Assembly (NCBI GenBank): GCA_016871915.1
Contig: VHBP01000004.1
Span: 1-64,000 of the forward strand
Source: Gemmatimonadota bacterium
GTDB taxonomy: Bacteria; Gemmatimonadota; Gemmatimonadetes; Gemmatimonadales; Gemmatimonadaceae
Direction of reading: 5' to 3'
Length of the DNA stretch: 64,000 nt
How positions within the stretch are numbered: position 1 is the stretch's first letter; every line of letters begins with the position of its first letter. This document shows positions 46,697 through 56,125 of this stretch, piece by piece. A model generated the notes under the pieces. It did not search any database. It was not told the origin of the DNA and saw only the letters and a list, made by a program, of their open reading frames with translations. A program made the translations under genes and the position numbers.

Positions 46697-48642
46697 CAGC
46701 TGAACCCCAGCGCGCGGCCGATCACCAACACCAGCCACGCCGCAGCATACGCCAGCGCAAGCATGTAGACGAACTGGATCGTCGCCCAGCGCCACCCGAT
46801 GCGCCCGCCCCCCGCCTCGCGCACGGTGACGGCGATCGTGCTCATGCACATCAGGGCGTATACGTAGAAGACCATCAGCCCCACCGCGATGAGCGGGGTG
46901 TAGACCGGAGCACCAGAGCTATCCGTCTCGGTGCGCAGACGATCAGCGAGCGCGGCGTCATCCTCCCCGCCCACCCCGTAGATGGTCCCCATCGTGGAGA
47001 CGAAGACCTCGCGCGCGGCGAAGCTCGCGACGATCGAGACGCCGATCTTCCAGTCGTAGCCGAGTGGCGCGACGGCCGGTTCGATCGCCTTACCGAAGCG
47101 CCCGAGGGCGGAGTGCACGAGCTGCGCCTCCTGCTGTTGCTCCGCGGTGCGCGTGGCGTCTGCTGGGGCGCGCGGATAGGTGGCGAGGGCCCAGAGGACG
47201 ATGCTGAGCGAGAGGATCACCGTGCCGGCACGGCGGAGGAAGACCTGACAGCGCTGCCAGACGGAGACCAGGAGCGACTGGGGCGCAGGCCAGCGATAGG
47301 GCGGGAGCTCCAAGATCATCGGGCGCACCGGGCCGCGCAGCAGCGTCTTGCGGAAGAGCGCGGCGATCGCGAGCGCGGTGACGGTCCCCAAGAGATACAT
47401 CAGGAGCATCGTCGCGCCTTGGAGATCGAGCCCGGGGATGAGCGGGAGCGCGGGAATGAAGGTCCCGATGAGGAGCGTATAGACCGGGAGTCGCGCCGAA
47501 CAGCTCATGAGGGGGACGACCAGGATCGTCGCGAGGCGATCCTTGGGATCCTCGATGGTACGCGTCGCCATGATCCCCGGCACGGCGCAGGCGTAGCCCG
47601 AGAGCATCGGGATGAAACTCTTGCCGTGCAGCCCGACGCGGCGCATGAGGCCGTCCATCAGGAAGGCGGCGCGCGCCATATAGCCCGATTGCTCTAATAG
47701 CCCGATGAAGCCGAAGAGGATGGCGATCTGCGGGAGGAAGACGAGTACCGAGCCGACGCCGGCGAAGACGCCGTCGACGACGAGGGAGCGAAGGTCCCCT
47801 TCGGGGAGGACCTCACCCACACGATGTCCGATGGCGAGCACCAGTGATTCGATCGCATCCTGCAGCGGGGCCGCCCAGCTGAATACCGCCTGGAAGACGA
47901 GCGCCATGATCACCAAGAAGAGGAGCGGCCCCCCGACGCGATGCAACGCGATGGCATCGACCCGATCGCTCGGCGTGTCGAGGGAGCGGGCGCGCCGCGT
48001 GACGGTGCGCTCGACGACCTCACCGATCCACTTATGCCGTGCGAGTGAGGTCTCCGCACTCGCGTCGATCGCGAAGCGCGACGTGGGGGCCGGCAGCGCT
48101 GCCGCGGTGAAGAGGGCATTGCGGAGGGGGGCGAGTCCCTCGCCGCGCGAGGCGACGGTGGGGATCACCGGGACGCCGAGCTCGTGGATCAGCTCGGGGA
48201 TGTCGATGGTGATCCCCTGCGACTTGGCGACGTCGATCTGATTGAGCGCGATGACGACGGGGAGGCCGAGCTCACAGACCTGACTCGCGAAGAAGAGGTT
48301 GCGATCGAGGTGGACCGCATCGACGACGACGAGGACGACGTCGGGATCCCAGTGGGAGGCGTCGCGCTTGAGCAGGACTTCGAGGGCGATCTGTTCGTCG
48401 GGGGAGCCGACGGTGAGGGAATACGAGCCGGGGAGATCGAGGATCGTGACACGGCGGCCGTCGCCGAGGGTGAAAGCGCCCTCGACACGCTCGACGGTGA
48501 CGCCGGCGAAGTTCCCGACGCGCTGCCGAAGTCCGGTGAGCGCGTTGAAGAGGGTGGTCTTGCCGGTGTTCGGATTGCCGATGATGGCGACGCGCAGGGG
48601 CCGATCGTGGCCGAGGCGCGCCGGCGCTGCCGGTGCGTTCAC
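46696..48642 (-). CDS. feoB: Ferrous iron transporter B
   Basis: VAIIGNPNTGKTTLFNALTGLRQRVGNFAGVTVE; LDLPGSYSL; GYACAVPGIMATRTI. Confidence 0.97.
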   Translation of the reverse strand: MNAPAAPARLGHDRPLRVAIIGNPNTGKTTLFNALTGLRQRVGNFAGVTVERVEGAFTLGDGRRVTILDLPGSYSLTVGSPDEQIALEVLLKRDASHWDPDVVLVVVDAVHLDRNLFFASQVCELGLPVVIALNQIDVAKSQGITIDIPELIHELGVPVIPTVASRGEGLAPLRNALFTAAALPAPTSRFAIDASAETSLARHKWIGEVVERTVTRRARSLDTPSDRVDAIALHRVGGPLLFLVIMALVFQAVFSWAAPLQDAIESLVLAIGHRVGEVLPEGDLRSLVVDGVFAGVGSVLVFLPQIAILFGFIGLLEQSGYMARAAFLMDGLMRRVGLHGKSFIPMLSGYACAVPGIMATRTIEDPKDRLATILVVPLMSCSARLPVYTLLIGTFIPALPLIPGLDLQGATMLLMYLLGTVTALAIAALFRKTLLRGPVRPMILELPPYRWPAPQSLLVSVWQRCQVFLRRAGTVILSLSIVLWALATYPRAPADATRTAEQQQEAQLVHSALGRFGKAIEPAVAPLGYDWKIGVSIVASFAAREVFVSTMGTIYGVGGEDDAALADRLRTETDSSGAPVYTPLIAVGLMVFYVYALMCMSTIAVTVREAGGGRIGWRWATIQFVYMLALAYAAAWLVLVIGRALGFS

Positions 48643-48643
48643 G

Positions 48644-48913
48644 TCAGGGGGCGGTGGCGGCCCGCGGCTGGACGGTGATGCCGGTGGCGAGATCGCTGCC
48701 CAAGGCGAGGCGGGTACCGCTCACGTCGACCAAAAGACAATGGCGCTTGCCGATGACGGAGATGGTGGCGCCCTCGTAGAGGCCGAGCGCGCGGAGGCGG
48801 CACGCCTCAGAATCGCCGCAGGCGATCGCGACGACGGTCGACTCGCTGCCCTGCTTGGTGTCGAGCAGGGGGCAGTGGCAGCTGGGGTCGTTCGAGGCGA
48901 CGGGGAGGGTCAT
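48644..48913 (-). CDS. feoA: FeoA family protein
   Basis: 89 aa with SH3-like FeoA pattern (RALGLYEGATISVIGKRHCLLVDVSGTRLALGSDLATGITV), directly upstream of feoB. Confidence 0.88.
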   Translation of the reverse strand: MTLPVASNDPSCHCPLLDTKQGSESTVVAIACGDSEACRLRALGLYEGATISVIGKRHCLLVDVSGTRLALGSDLATGITVQPRAATAP

Positions 48914-48935
48914 CCGGGTGGGCGAAACGGCGAGT

Positions 48936-48950
48936 TGAGAATGATTCTCA
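48936..48950. promoter_or_regulatory. Fur-box-like palindrome upstream of feoAB
   Basis: TGAGAAT-G-ATTCTCA, perfect 7-1-7 palindrome close to the Fur consensus TGATAATNATTATCA, 23 bp upstream of the feoA start. Confidence 0.75.
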
Positions 48951-49027
48951 GGGGATACCTACGGATGGTACGGTGGCGCTTCAGGGGATGCAAGGGATTG
49001 GGACAGATTTGGTCGGAAAAGGGAGAA

Positions 49028-49090
49028 GGGACCAGATATCAGGTGTCAGAAGCGGGGCGGCCGGCAACGCCGGCGCCCCGCTCTGGTCCC
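49028..49090. terminator. Large hairpin downstream of the propeller-like gene
   Basis: GGGACCAG...AGCGGGGC-G-GCCGGC-AAC-GCCGGC-GCCCCGCT-CTGGTCCC. Confidence 0.65.
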
Positions 49091-49108
49091 TGAAACCTGA
49101 CCCCTGCC

Positions 49109-50566
49109 TTACTTCAGACTGACCCTCTCCAAGAAGGTCTTCCCCGCCGTATCGCGCACGGCCAGGTAGAGCGTCCCGCCCGGCCCGAAGCCCGAGAGGA
49201 TCCGCCCCGGGGGGAGCTGGACGCGGTCGATGATCTGGTCCTTGGCGTCGATCACGTAATAGATGGGGCCGAGGTCACCGGCGACGGCGGTCGTGCGGAC
49301 CCAGAGGTTGCCATCGAGGTCACCGATCGCGGCGCTCGGGGTGAACGGGGGGCGATAGTCGGGGATGTCGGCGGGATCGACGAGCTGGACGGCGGGGAGC
49401 TGGAAGCCACCGGCACCGCCGGGCCCTCCACCCTGACCACCACCCTGACCACCACGGCCTCGCTCACCCCCGCCCTGCCCACCTCCACCGCCCTGGCCGC
49501 CGCGCTGCGGCGGACCGCCGCCGCCACCGTCGGGGCCTCCGCCCATCACGATCCTCACACCGCCGCCCATCCCACCCCCCATACCGCCCCCCATCCCGCC
49601 ACCCATGATCATCTCAGCGCCACCGCTGGAGAAGAAGGCGCCAGCGCCGTTGGTAGCGATGAGTCGCTGGGCCTCCTCGCGCTGCTTCTCGAGTGCGGTG
49701 CGCGCACTATCGAGGATGAAGGCCTTGGTGTCCTCATCGAGCCGCTGCCACTCGAAGGGGAGCTTGCCCGACGAGGTCACGCGGCCATCGGGGTGGATGC
49801 GCTCGATATGGAAGTCGTACCCACGGATGACGGCGATGGTCCCATCGCTGAGCAGCGCCCACTCATCGATCATCGGGAAGGGATTCGTGCGCGTCTGGAC
49901 GCTGATGCGCCCATCGTTGCCCTGGGAGACCTTCACATCGGGGCGATTGAATTTGACGGCCGAGGCGGTGTCGATAGTGCGCGCGCTCATGTTGAGTCGG
50001 ACGATTGGCGCCGAATCGGGGATCTCGGGCATGACGAAATTGCCGACGGCGGGGCGCGCATTGGCACCGCCGAAGCGCGGACGCGGGACGCCGCGATAGA
50101 CGAGTCGACCCTTGTCGTCGAAGCCCGGGCGCCCCTGGGCGCCGGTGAAGGCATTGACCTCCTGCGCGCGCGGCACCGCGCGGACGGTGGTGAGCTCGCC
50201 CTTGCCGTTGACCGTCATCATCGAGAGGGAGACGGGATCGATGAAGAGGGCGGAGTCGCCGCGGAAGCCGATGAGGCCACCGCCGCGTGCGCCATACGCA
50301 TTCCCCGTCGCCATGGTGGTGTCGGCGACGACGGTGACCTGCGTGAGCGAGGAGTCGAACATCACGACGCGCCGCTGCAGGATGTCGTTCACGAGGACGC
50401 GGCCGCCAGGAAGCGGGACCGCGGCGGCGATGGAGCCGAGGTCCTCCGTCGAGCGAGAGAGGACCTTGGTGAGGGGACGGAGCTCGGGGAGCTTGGCACT
50501 TTGCGCTCCCACGGCGAAGGAGCTGGCCGAGAGGGCAAGGGCGATCAACAGAGTCGGGCGGATCAT
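49109..50566 (-). CDS. Secreted protein, 6-bladed beta-propeller-like with Gly-rich low-complexity insert
   Basis: Signal peptide MIRPTLLIALALSASSFAVGAQS; propeller-like repeats (LPGGRVLVNDILQRRVVMFD); MGGGMGGGMGGGMGGG...GGGQGGGPGGAGG insert. Confidence 0.6.
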   Translation of the reverse strand: MIRPTLLIALALSASSFAVGAQSAKLPELRPLTKVLSRSTEDLGSIAAAVPLPGGRVLVNDILQRRVVMFDSSLTQVTVVADTTMATGNAYGARGGGLIGFRGDSALFIDPVSLSMMTVNGKGELTTVRAVPRAQEVNAFTGAQGRPGFDDKGRLVYRGVPRPRFGGANARPAVGNFVMPEIPDSAPIVRLNMSARTIDTASAVKFNRPDVKVSQGNDGRISVQTRTNPFPMIDEWALLSDGTIAVIRGYDFHIERIHPDGRVTSSGKLPFEWQRLDEDTKAFILDSARTALEKQREEAQRLIATNGAGAFFSSGGAEMIMGGGMGGGMGGGMGGGVRIVMGGGPDGGGGGPPQRGGQGGGGGQGGGERGRGGQGGGQGGGPGGAGGFQLPAVQLVDPADIPDYRPPFTPSAAIGDLDGNLWVRTTAVAGDLGPIYYVIDAKDQIIDRVQLPPGRILSGFGPGGTLYLAVRDTAGKTFLERVSLK

Positions 50567-50585
50567 AAGGATGGCTGAAGAATGA

Positions 50586-53500
50586 TTATCGGCGAATCTC
50601 GATCCCGCGCATCCCCCCCCCGCCCATCGCCCCGACATCGAAGCCACCCGGGAGACCGAACCCGGTCCCCGCGGTCCCGTTGCGGATTGAGTTCAGGTAG
50701 CGCTTATCGAGGTATACCGCGATGAACGGCGGAAGTTTCCGCTTCTGTTCCTTGGTGAGGAGGGCGTTCATCCGCGGCTCAAGTCGGAGGAGGAGATCGA
50801 CCGAGCCCTGCCGCGCCTTGGTGTACTGCTCGAAGGCGGTCTGGCGGTCATAGGTCTCTGGGAGCGCGGCGAAGCGCTTGATCACCGGCGACCAGATGGA
50901 ATCCAACCGGATGAGATACCAACGGTTCATCGACGCGAGACTGTCGGCCTGCGGCCCGGTGAGCTTGAGCGTATCGGCCTGTCGGATGATGGTCGCCATC
51001 GGATTCGGCAACCCAGCATTCGCGTACTGCGCGCGGAGCGAGGCCTCGGTGGCCTTGTTCCCATCGAGCGAGCGGCCGCGATCCAAGGTCTGCGTGAGGA
51101 CCTGCTTCTCACGCGTCGGCCCCAAGTCGAAGCGGAGCTGCACGGTGAGGGCGACCGGCGCACGGATGGCGGAGAGCTGCGGGCTCACGTTCCCGAAGCG
51201 CTGGTTCACATCGTACTTGAAGCGCTGATTGACCGGATCGAAGCCGCGCACATAGAGCAGCGTGGGATCGGGGATCCGCGCCTGGCCCCACCCCTTGATC
51301 CCATCCTCACCGTGGAGCAGGAGATCAGCGGCGCCGAGTGGGTTGCTCACGTTGAACGAGAGCGTGGCACGCTGCGAGAGCCCGATCTTGAGCGGATTGA
51401 TCGAGAGGCTCAGGTTGGCGGTCTGGATCCAGGGGCCGCGACAGCTATTGCGCCCCGCGATCCGGCCGGCCTGCGCCTCGAGACAGCGGCGTGCCTCGGG
51501 GCTCGTGCTCGCCAACAGCGCCTGCATCGCGCTCCCGACCGCGGGGTCATAGGCCGTGGCCTCATCGAAGATGAAGGCGCGATCGTTGGAGTAGCCGTCG
51601 CCGTTCACGTCACCCGAGACGAGCGGGGTGAAGGGATTCCCCGCACGGAAGCTCCCGAACCAGTTGACGCGTACGGCATCAGAGAAGTTGTAGCCGAGGT
51701 TATAGCTGAACTGATGCGGCGTGTTGAACTGCGCCTGGGCCCACTCGACGATGCGCGGGTCGCCGGCGGTGTTCTGGAAGCCGCGCACCTGGTCTCGCAC
51801 ATCCGAGAAGACATAGGCGACGCTCCAGGTGAGCCCGGTGCTGAAGCGCGTTGGCTGGAGGCGGAGCGTGAACTGCTTGCTCTCCCCCTCGAGGTCCGAG
51901 AGCTGCTGCGAGACGCGATTGAACTGCGAGGAGATGCGGTTCGCCCCCGGGGCGATCGCGCCGTTGAGCGGGACGATGCTCGTGGGCTCGACGAAGACGG
52001 GACGGCTCCCTTCGGCGCCGTTGGCGAAGCGCTCGGTCGCGTTGAAGTTGAGGTCGACGAAGCTCTGCTGGAAGCGATTCCGCGAGTAGGTGACCTCGGC
52101 GGTCGCCGTGAAGCGGTTGTCGAGGACGGGACCGTTCCACTGGATGTTGCCGCGGATGGACTGCTGCGGGCGGAAGTCGTCGGCGAAGAGGGTGACGTTG
52201 GGGCGCGCGTTGGAGAAGACGCTCCCGAGCGAGCCATCGGCGCAGGTGGTGGGGATGTTCGCGGGATCGAGCCCGAAGGTGGCCCAATCGGGGATCGGGG
52301 CGGCACCGCCGGCGCACGAGAGATTCTGGATCCCGGTGGCGAGCCCGGTGTTGTTGAGCGCGCCCTGCGTGAGGCGCACCTGCGGGGTGTTCTGGAAGAC
52401 GCCGACGCCACCGCGGACCACCGCGCGCGGGCCGCGGAACGCCCCCTCGAAGCCCGGGATCTGAGGGGCCTGGCCGTAGCTCCAAGAGAAGCCGATGCGT
52501 GGGGAGACGCCGACGAAGCTCGGGGCGCGATCGTTGCGCACACCGAAGGTCTCTTCGACGACAACGTTGCGGTTCGGGAGATCGCTGAAGCGGTTGGCGT
52601 CGACGCGCACGCCGTACTGGAGCTGGACGTCGCGATTGATGCGGAAGGCATCGCCGAGGGAGGCACCAGCGACCCACTGCCCCGTGCTCAGGGTCTGCGG
52701 CTCGAGGAGGCGCGTGAATGACGCGGGCCGCCCCGTCTCGAACTCCGTGAGGGAGTTGTAGCGGAAGGTGCCGAACATGTTCTGCGTCTGTTCAGCCGTG
52801 TAGTCGTCGCGCCGCAGCTCGGTGGTCATCTTGAGCCGGTGCTTGTTGTCGAGACTGAACCAGGAGAGCTGGTTGTTGAAGGCGAAGCCCGTCGACGACT
52901 GCGTGTTGTTGAGCGAGGGACTGCCACCGAAATTGATGACGTTTACCCCGTTCGTACCGTCGGCGAAGGTGGAGTTGATGAGGACCGAGCCGTTGGGGAG
53001 GACGAGATAGGGCTCGGCCACGTTGCGCGACCCATTGAGTCCGAGGTTCGTCTCGGAGAGGAAGATCCCGTAGAAGTTCGTGTGGCGGAGCTGGACGCCC
53101 CCACTGGCGTTGGTGCGATCGCCGGAGTTCGCCGGTGTGGCGGTGGTGAGCCCGCTCGCCGGTGACTGCTGGGAGACGCTGCCATTGAAGGAGATGTTCA
53201 GCGCCTGCCCGGTGAGAGAGCCCGGTGGGGCCCAGTCGAGCGCGCCGAAGACGGAGAGCTGATCGTTGGCGCGCTGATTGGGGATCCCGGCGACGGTGGC
53301 GGGGATGCCGTTCGTGGAGAGGATCGAGAGGAGACGCGCGACCGAGTCCGGCGCGACGCCGGCGGCCTGCAATCCGACGGGGCTCGTGTTGAGCAGCGTC
53401 TGCAGATCGTTGGCGCGACGCCCGACCTGGTAGGCGAGGTTGTAGAAGGCCTTGTCGAAGGTGATCGGGCCGCTGACCGCGCCGCCGAAGGAGGCGTTGG

Positions 53501-54359
53501 AGAATTCCTGATTCAGCGCACGACCGGCGGGGTCGGTCCACTGGAGGGCGGGCGCATCGAGGTTGAGGCTCGTGGAGCGCACCTTGAAGTTGGAGCCGGG
53601 GCGGCTCCGCACGTTGAACTGTCCCCCCGAGAAGCCGCCGCGCGAGACATCGTAGGGCGAGGTGACGAGGGAGCTCGAGATCCCGGCATCGCGGGGGAGA
53701 TTCGAAGCCCCGGTGTTGAGCCCGTTCAGCGTGGTCGAATTCTGATCGGAGGTAAGGCCGAGGACGGAGAAACCGGAGGGATCGCCATCAGCGCCGGGGA
53801 GGAACTGCACGCCGGGGATTGAGGCGGCCATCGCGGCGAGGTCGCCCTGCTGATCGGCCGAGAGATTGGAGGCGGAGACGCCCCGCTCGGTACCGGAGAG
53901 ATCCTCGGTGCCGGAGTTGCGGTTCACGCGATTGCGCTCGCCCGCGATCTGCACGGTGTCGAGGTTCTGCGCGGCGTAGGAGAGTTTGGCATCGGCGATG
54001 AGGATCTCCTCATCGGCCACGCGCTTCACCTGGAAGCGGCGCGGGGTGTAGCCGATCGACTGGACGAGAACGAAGTAGTCACCATCCCCTCCCTGGAAGA
54101 TCACGGTGTAGGAGCCGTTGCGCGCGGTGCGCGCCTGCCGGCTGACGTTGCCGCTCACCGAGGTGACCGTGATGATGGCACCGGAGATGGCCTCGCCCCC
54201 CTGGTTGGTGACGCGCCCACGGATAACATCGGCGCCCCCCTGGGCGCGGAGGTCACCGGCGGCGACGAGGATCAGGGCGAGGGACCAGCGAAGCAACGAT
54301 CGGAACAAACGCACAAGCGAGCTCGGATGTCGGAAAGTGAAAGAAGCGAGGTCCTGCAC
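50586..54359 (-). CDS. TonB-dependent receptor with N-terminal carboxypeptidase-regulatory-like domain (1257 aa; start may be internal)
   Basis: VIRGRVTNQGGEAISGAIITVTSVSG; plug FSVLGLTSDQNSTTLNGL; long beta-barrel. Confidence 0.9.
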   Translation of the reverse strand: MQDLASFTFRHPSSLVRLFRSLLRWSLALILVAAGDLRAQGGADVIRGRVTNQGGEAISGAIITVTSVSGNVSRQARTARNGSYTVIFQGGDGDYFVLVQSIGYTPRRFQVKRVADEEILIADAKLSYAAQNLDTVQIAGERNRVNRNSGTEDLSGTERGVSASNLSADQQGDLAAMAASIPGVQFLPGADGDPSGFSVLGLTSDQNSTTLNGLNTGASNLPRDAGISSSLVTSPYDVSRGGFSGGQFNVRSRPGSNFKVRSTSLNLDAPALQWTDPAGRALNQEFSNASFGGAVSGPITFDKAFYNLAYQVGRRANDLQTLLNTSPVGLQAAGVAPDSVARLLSILSTNGIPATVAGIPNQRANDQLSVFGALDWAPPGSLTGQALNISFNGSVSQQSPASGLTTATPANSGDRTNASGGVQLRHTNFYGIFLSETNLGLNGSRNVAEPYLVLPNGSVLINSTFADGTNGVNVINFGGSPSLNNTQSSTGFAFNNQLSWFSLDNKHRLKMTTELRRDDYTAEQTQNMFGTFRYNSLTEFETGRPASFTRLLEPQTLSTGQWVAGASLGDAFRINRDVQLQYGVRVDANRFSDLPNRNVVVEETFGVRNDRAPSFVGVSPRIGFSWSYGQAPQIPGFEGAFRGPRAVVRGGVGVFQNTPQVRLTQGALNNTGLATGIQNLSCAGGAAPIPDWATFGLDPANIPTTCADGSLGSVFSNARPNVTLFADDFRPQQSIRGNIQWNGPVLDNRFTATAEVTYSRNRFQQSFVDLNFNATERFANGAEGSRPVFVEPTSIVPLNGAIAPGANRISSQFNRVSQQLSDLEGESKQFTLRLQPTRFSTGLTWSVAYVFSDVRDQVRGFQNTAGDPRIVEWAQAQFNTPHQFSYNLGYNFSDAVRVNWFGSFRAGNPFTPLVSGDVNGDGYSNDRAFIFDEATAYDPAVGSAMQALLASTSPEARRCLEAQAGRIAGRNSCRGPWIQTANLSLSINPLKIGLSQRATLSFNVSNPLGAADLLLHGEDGIKGWGQARIPDPTLLYVRGFDPVNQRFKYDVNQRFGNVSPQLSAIRAPVALTVQLRFDLGPTREKQVLTQTLDRGRSLDGNKATEASLRAQYANAGLPNPMATIIRQADTLKLTGPQADSLASMNRWYLIRLDSIWSPVIKRFAALPETYDRQTAFEQYTKARQGSVDLLLRLEPRMNALLTKEQKRKLPPFIAVYLDKRYLNSIRNGTAGTGFGLPGGFDVGAMGGGGMRGIEIRR

Positions 54360-54466
54360 CCATACCTACGCAGGACGTCGCTCCTTCGTTAACTACGGAA
54401 TCGCGAGGGGGATTGTTCCCTTGCACCCACCCGTCTGGGTGGGGTCGAATCCGAGCCCTTACTGCC

Positions 54467-56125
54467 TCAGGGCGCCGCCTCGTGGAAGGTCAGCCCGGTC
54501 GTCTCCGTACGCTCCAGCGCCCAGCGGAGCCGCCACTCATCGCGGAAGAGGATCACGGGATGCTGCTTGGCATCATACAGCAGCTGGAGATCCTGTGCCT
54601 CGGCGAGCCGCTCGATCGCGGCGTTGGGACCGGTCACCCACCGCGGATACCGGAAGGGGAGCTTCTCCAGCGTGCAGGGGGCGCCGTATTCGTGCTCCAA
54701 GCGATGCACCATCACGTCGAACTGGAGCAAGCCGACCGCACCGACGATCGGGATGGGACCCATCATCGACTCGGCGAAGAAGACCTGCGCCGCGCCCTCC
54801 TCGGTGAGCTCGCGCAGCCCCTGATCGAGCGCTTTGCGACGTAGCGGATCCTTGGAGATGATGCGCGCGAAGTGTTCTGGCGCAAAGCGCGGGATCCCCA
54901 CGTACTCGGGGAGCTTGCCCTCGGGGGTCCGTGGGGCCTCCTCTGCCGCGAGGGTGTCCCCGATACGAAGTGACCCACGATCATGCACGCCGACCACATC
55001 GCCGGGGAGCGCCTCCTCGGCGAAGGCCCGCTCGCGACCGAGGAACTGTTGCGGCGGGGCCAGTTTGAAGCGCTTCCCCGTGCGGACATGGGTGACCTCG
55101 AGTCCGGCGACGTAGCGCCCCGAGCAGACGCGCACGAAGGCGATGCGATCGCGATGTCGCGGGTCCATGTTCGCCTGCACCTTGAAGACGAAGCCGGTGA
55201 AGGCGGGGTGGTCGGGGGCGACGGGGCCCGCCGAGCTCTCGCGCGCGACGGGGGCGGGCGCGAGCGGGAGGAAGTCCTGCAGGAACGGCTCGACGCCGAA
55301 GTTGGTGATCGCGGAGGCGAAGTAGACGGGGGTCTGCTCGCCGGCGAGGATCGCGTCGGCGTCGAACTCGTGGCCAGCGAGTTCCAAGAGCTCGATCGCC
55401 TGCGCGAGGTTGTGCGCGGCGCGCTCGGCGTATTCATCGCCGCCCAGCGCGGAGATGAGTGCGGGATCGTCGGGGCCAGCGAGCTCGACGACATCGGTCT
55501 CAACGCGCTGCGCACCGTGGTGCGTACCGCGCTCGAAGAGATGCGCGCGGCGATGACGGCGATCGTAGACCCCGACGAAGATCGTCCCTTGGTCGTCGGT
55601 ATTCATATGGATGGGCCAGTGCGCGGCGACGGCGGTGATCCCGAGCTCCGCCTCGAGGTCGCTCACGAGCTTCAACGGATCCTCGCCGACGCGATCGCAC
55701 TTGTTGACGACGGTGAGGATCGGCATGCGACGTCGGCGGCAGACGTCGAAGAGCTGGCGCGTGCGTTCCTCCACGCCCTTGCGATTGTCGAGGAGCATCA
55801 CCGCGCTGTCGGCGGCGACGAGGGTGCGATAGGTGTCCTCACCGAAGTCTTGGTGACCCGGGGTGTCGAGGAGGTTCACCTGATAGCCCAGGTACTCGAA
55901 CTGCAGTACGGACGAGGTGACGGAGATCCCACGCTCCTGTTCGAGGGCCATCCAGTCGGAGGTGGCGTGGCGCTGCGACTTGCGTGCCTTCACCGCGCCG
56001 GCCTGATGGATGGCGCCCCCGTAAAGGAGGAGCTTCTCGGTGAGGGTGGTCTTGCCGGCGTCGGGGTGCGAGATGATCGCGAAGGTGCGACGGCGCGCGA
56101 TGAGCGCGTCGAGGGAAGCGGTCAT
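54467..56125 (-). CDS. prfC: Peptide chain release factor 3
   Basis: RRTFAIISHPDAGKTTLTEKLLLYGGAIHQAGAVKARKSQRHATSDWMALEQERGISVTSSV; LDTPGHQDFGEDTYRTL. Confidence 0.97.
   Translation of the reverse strand: MTASLDALIARRRTFAIISHPDAGKTTLTEKLLLYGGAIHQAGAVKARKSQRHATSDWMALEQERGISVTSSVLQFEYLGYQVNLLDTPGHQDFGEDTYRTLVAADSAVMLLDNRKGVEERTRQLFDVCRRRRMPILTVVNKCDRVGEDPLKLVSDLEAELGITAVAAHWPIHMNTDDQGTIFVGVYDRRHRRAHLFERGTHHGAQRVETDVVELAGPDDPALISALGGDEYAERAAHNLAQAIELLELAGHEFDADAILAGEQTPVYFASAITNFGVEPFLQDFLPLAPAPVARESSAGPVAPDHPAFTGFVFKVQANMDPRHRDRIAFVRVCSGRYVAGLEVTHVRTGKRFKLAPPQQFLGRERAFAEEALPGDVVGVHDRGSLRIGDTLAAEEAPRTPEGKLPEYVGIPRFAPEHFARIISKDPLRRKALDQGLRELTEEGAAQVFFAESMMGPIPIVGAVGLLQFDVMVHRLEHEYGAPCTLEKLPFRYPRWVTGPNAAIERLAEAQDLQLLYDAKQHPVILFRDEWRLRWALERTETTGLTFHEAAP

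Noticed and set aside
51312-52721. 469-aa plus-strand ORF inside the TonB receptor gene
   Set aside because: Antisense frame with no recognisable motif.
54425-54443. CCCACCC-GTCT-GGGTGGG hairpin downstream of prfC
   Set aside because: Could be a terminator or receptor leader, but the stem is only 7 bp without a U-tract; too weak to call.
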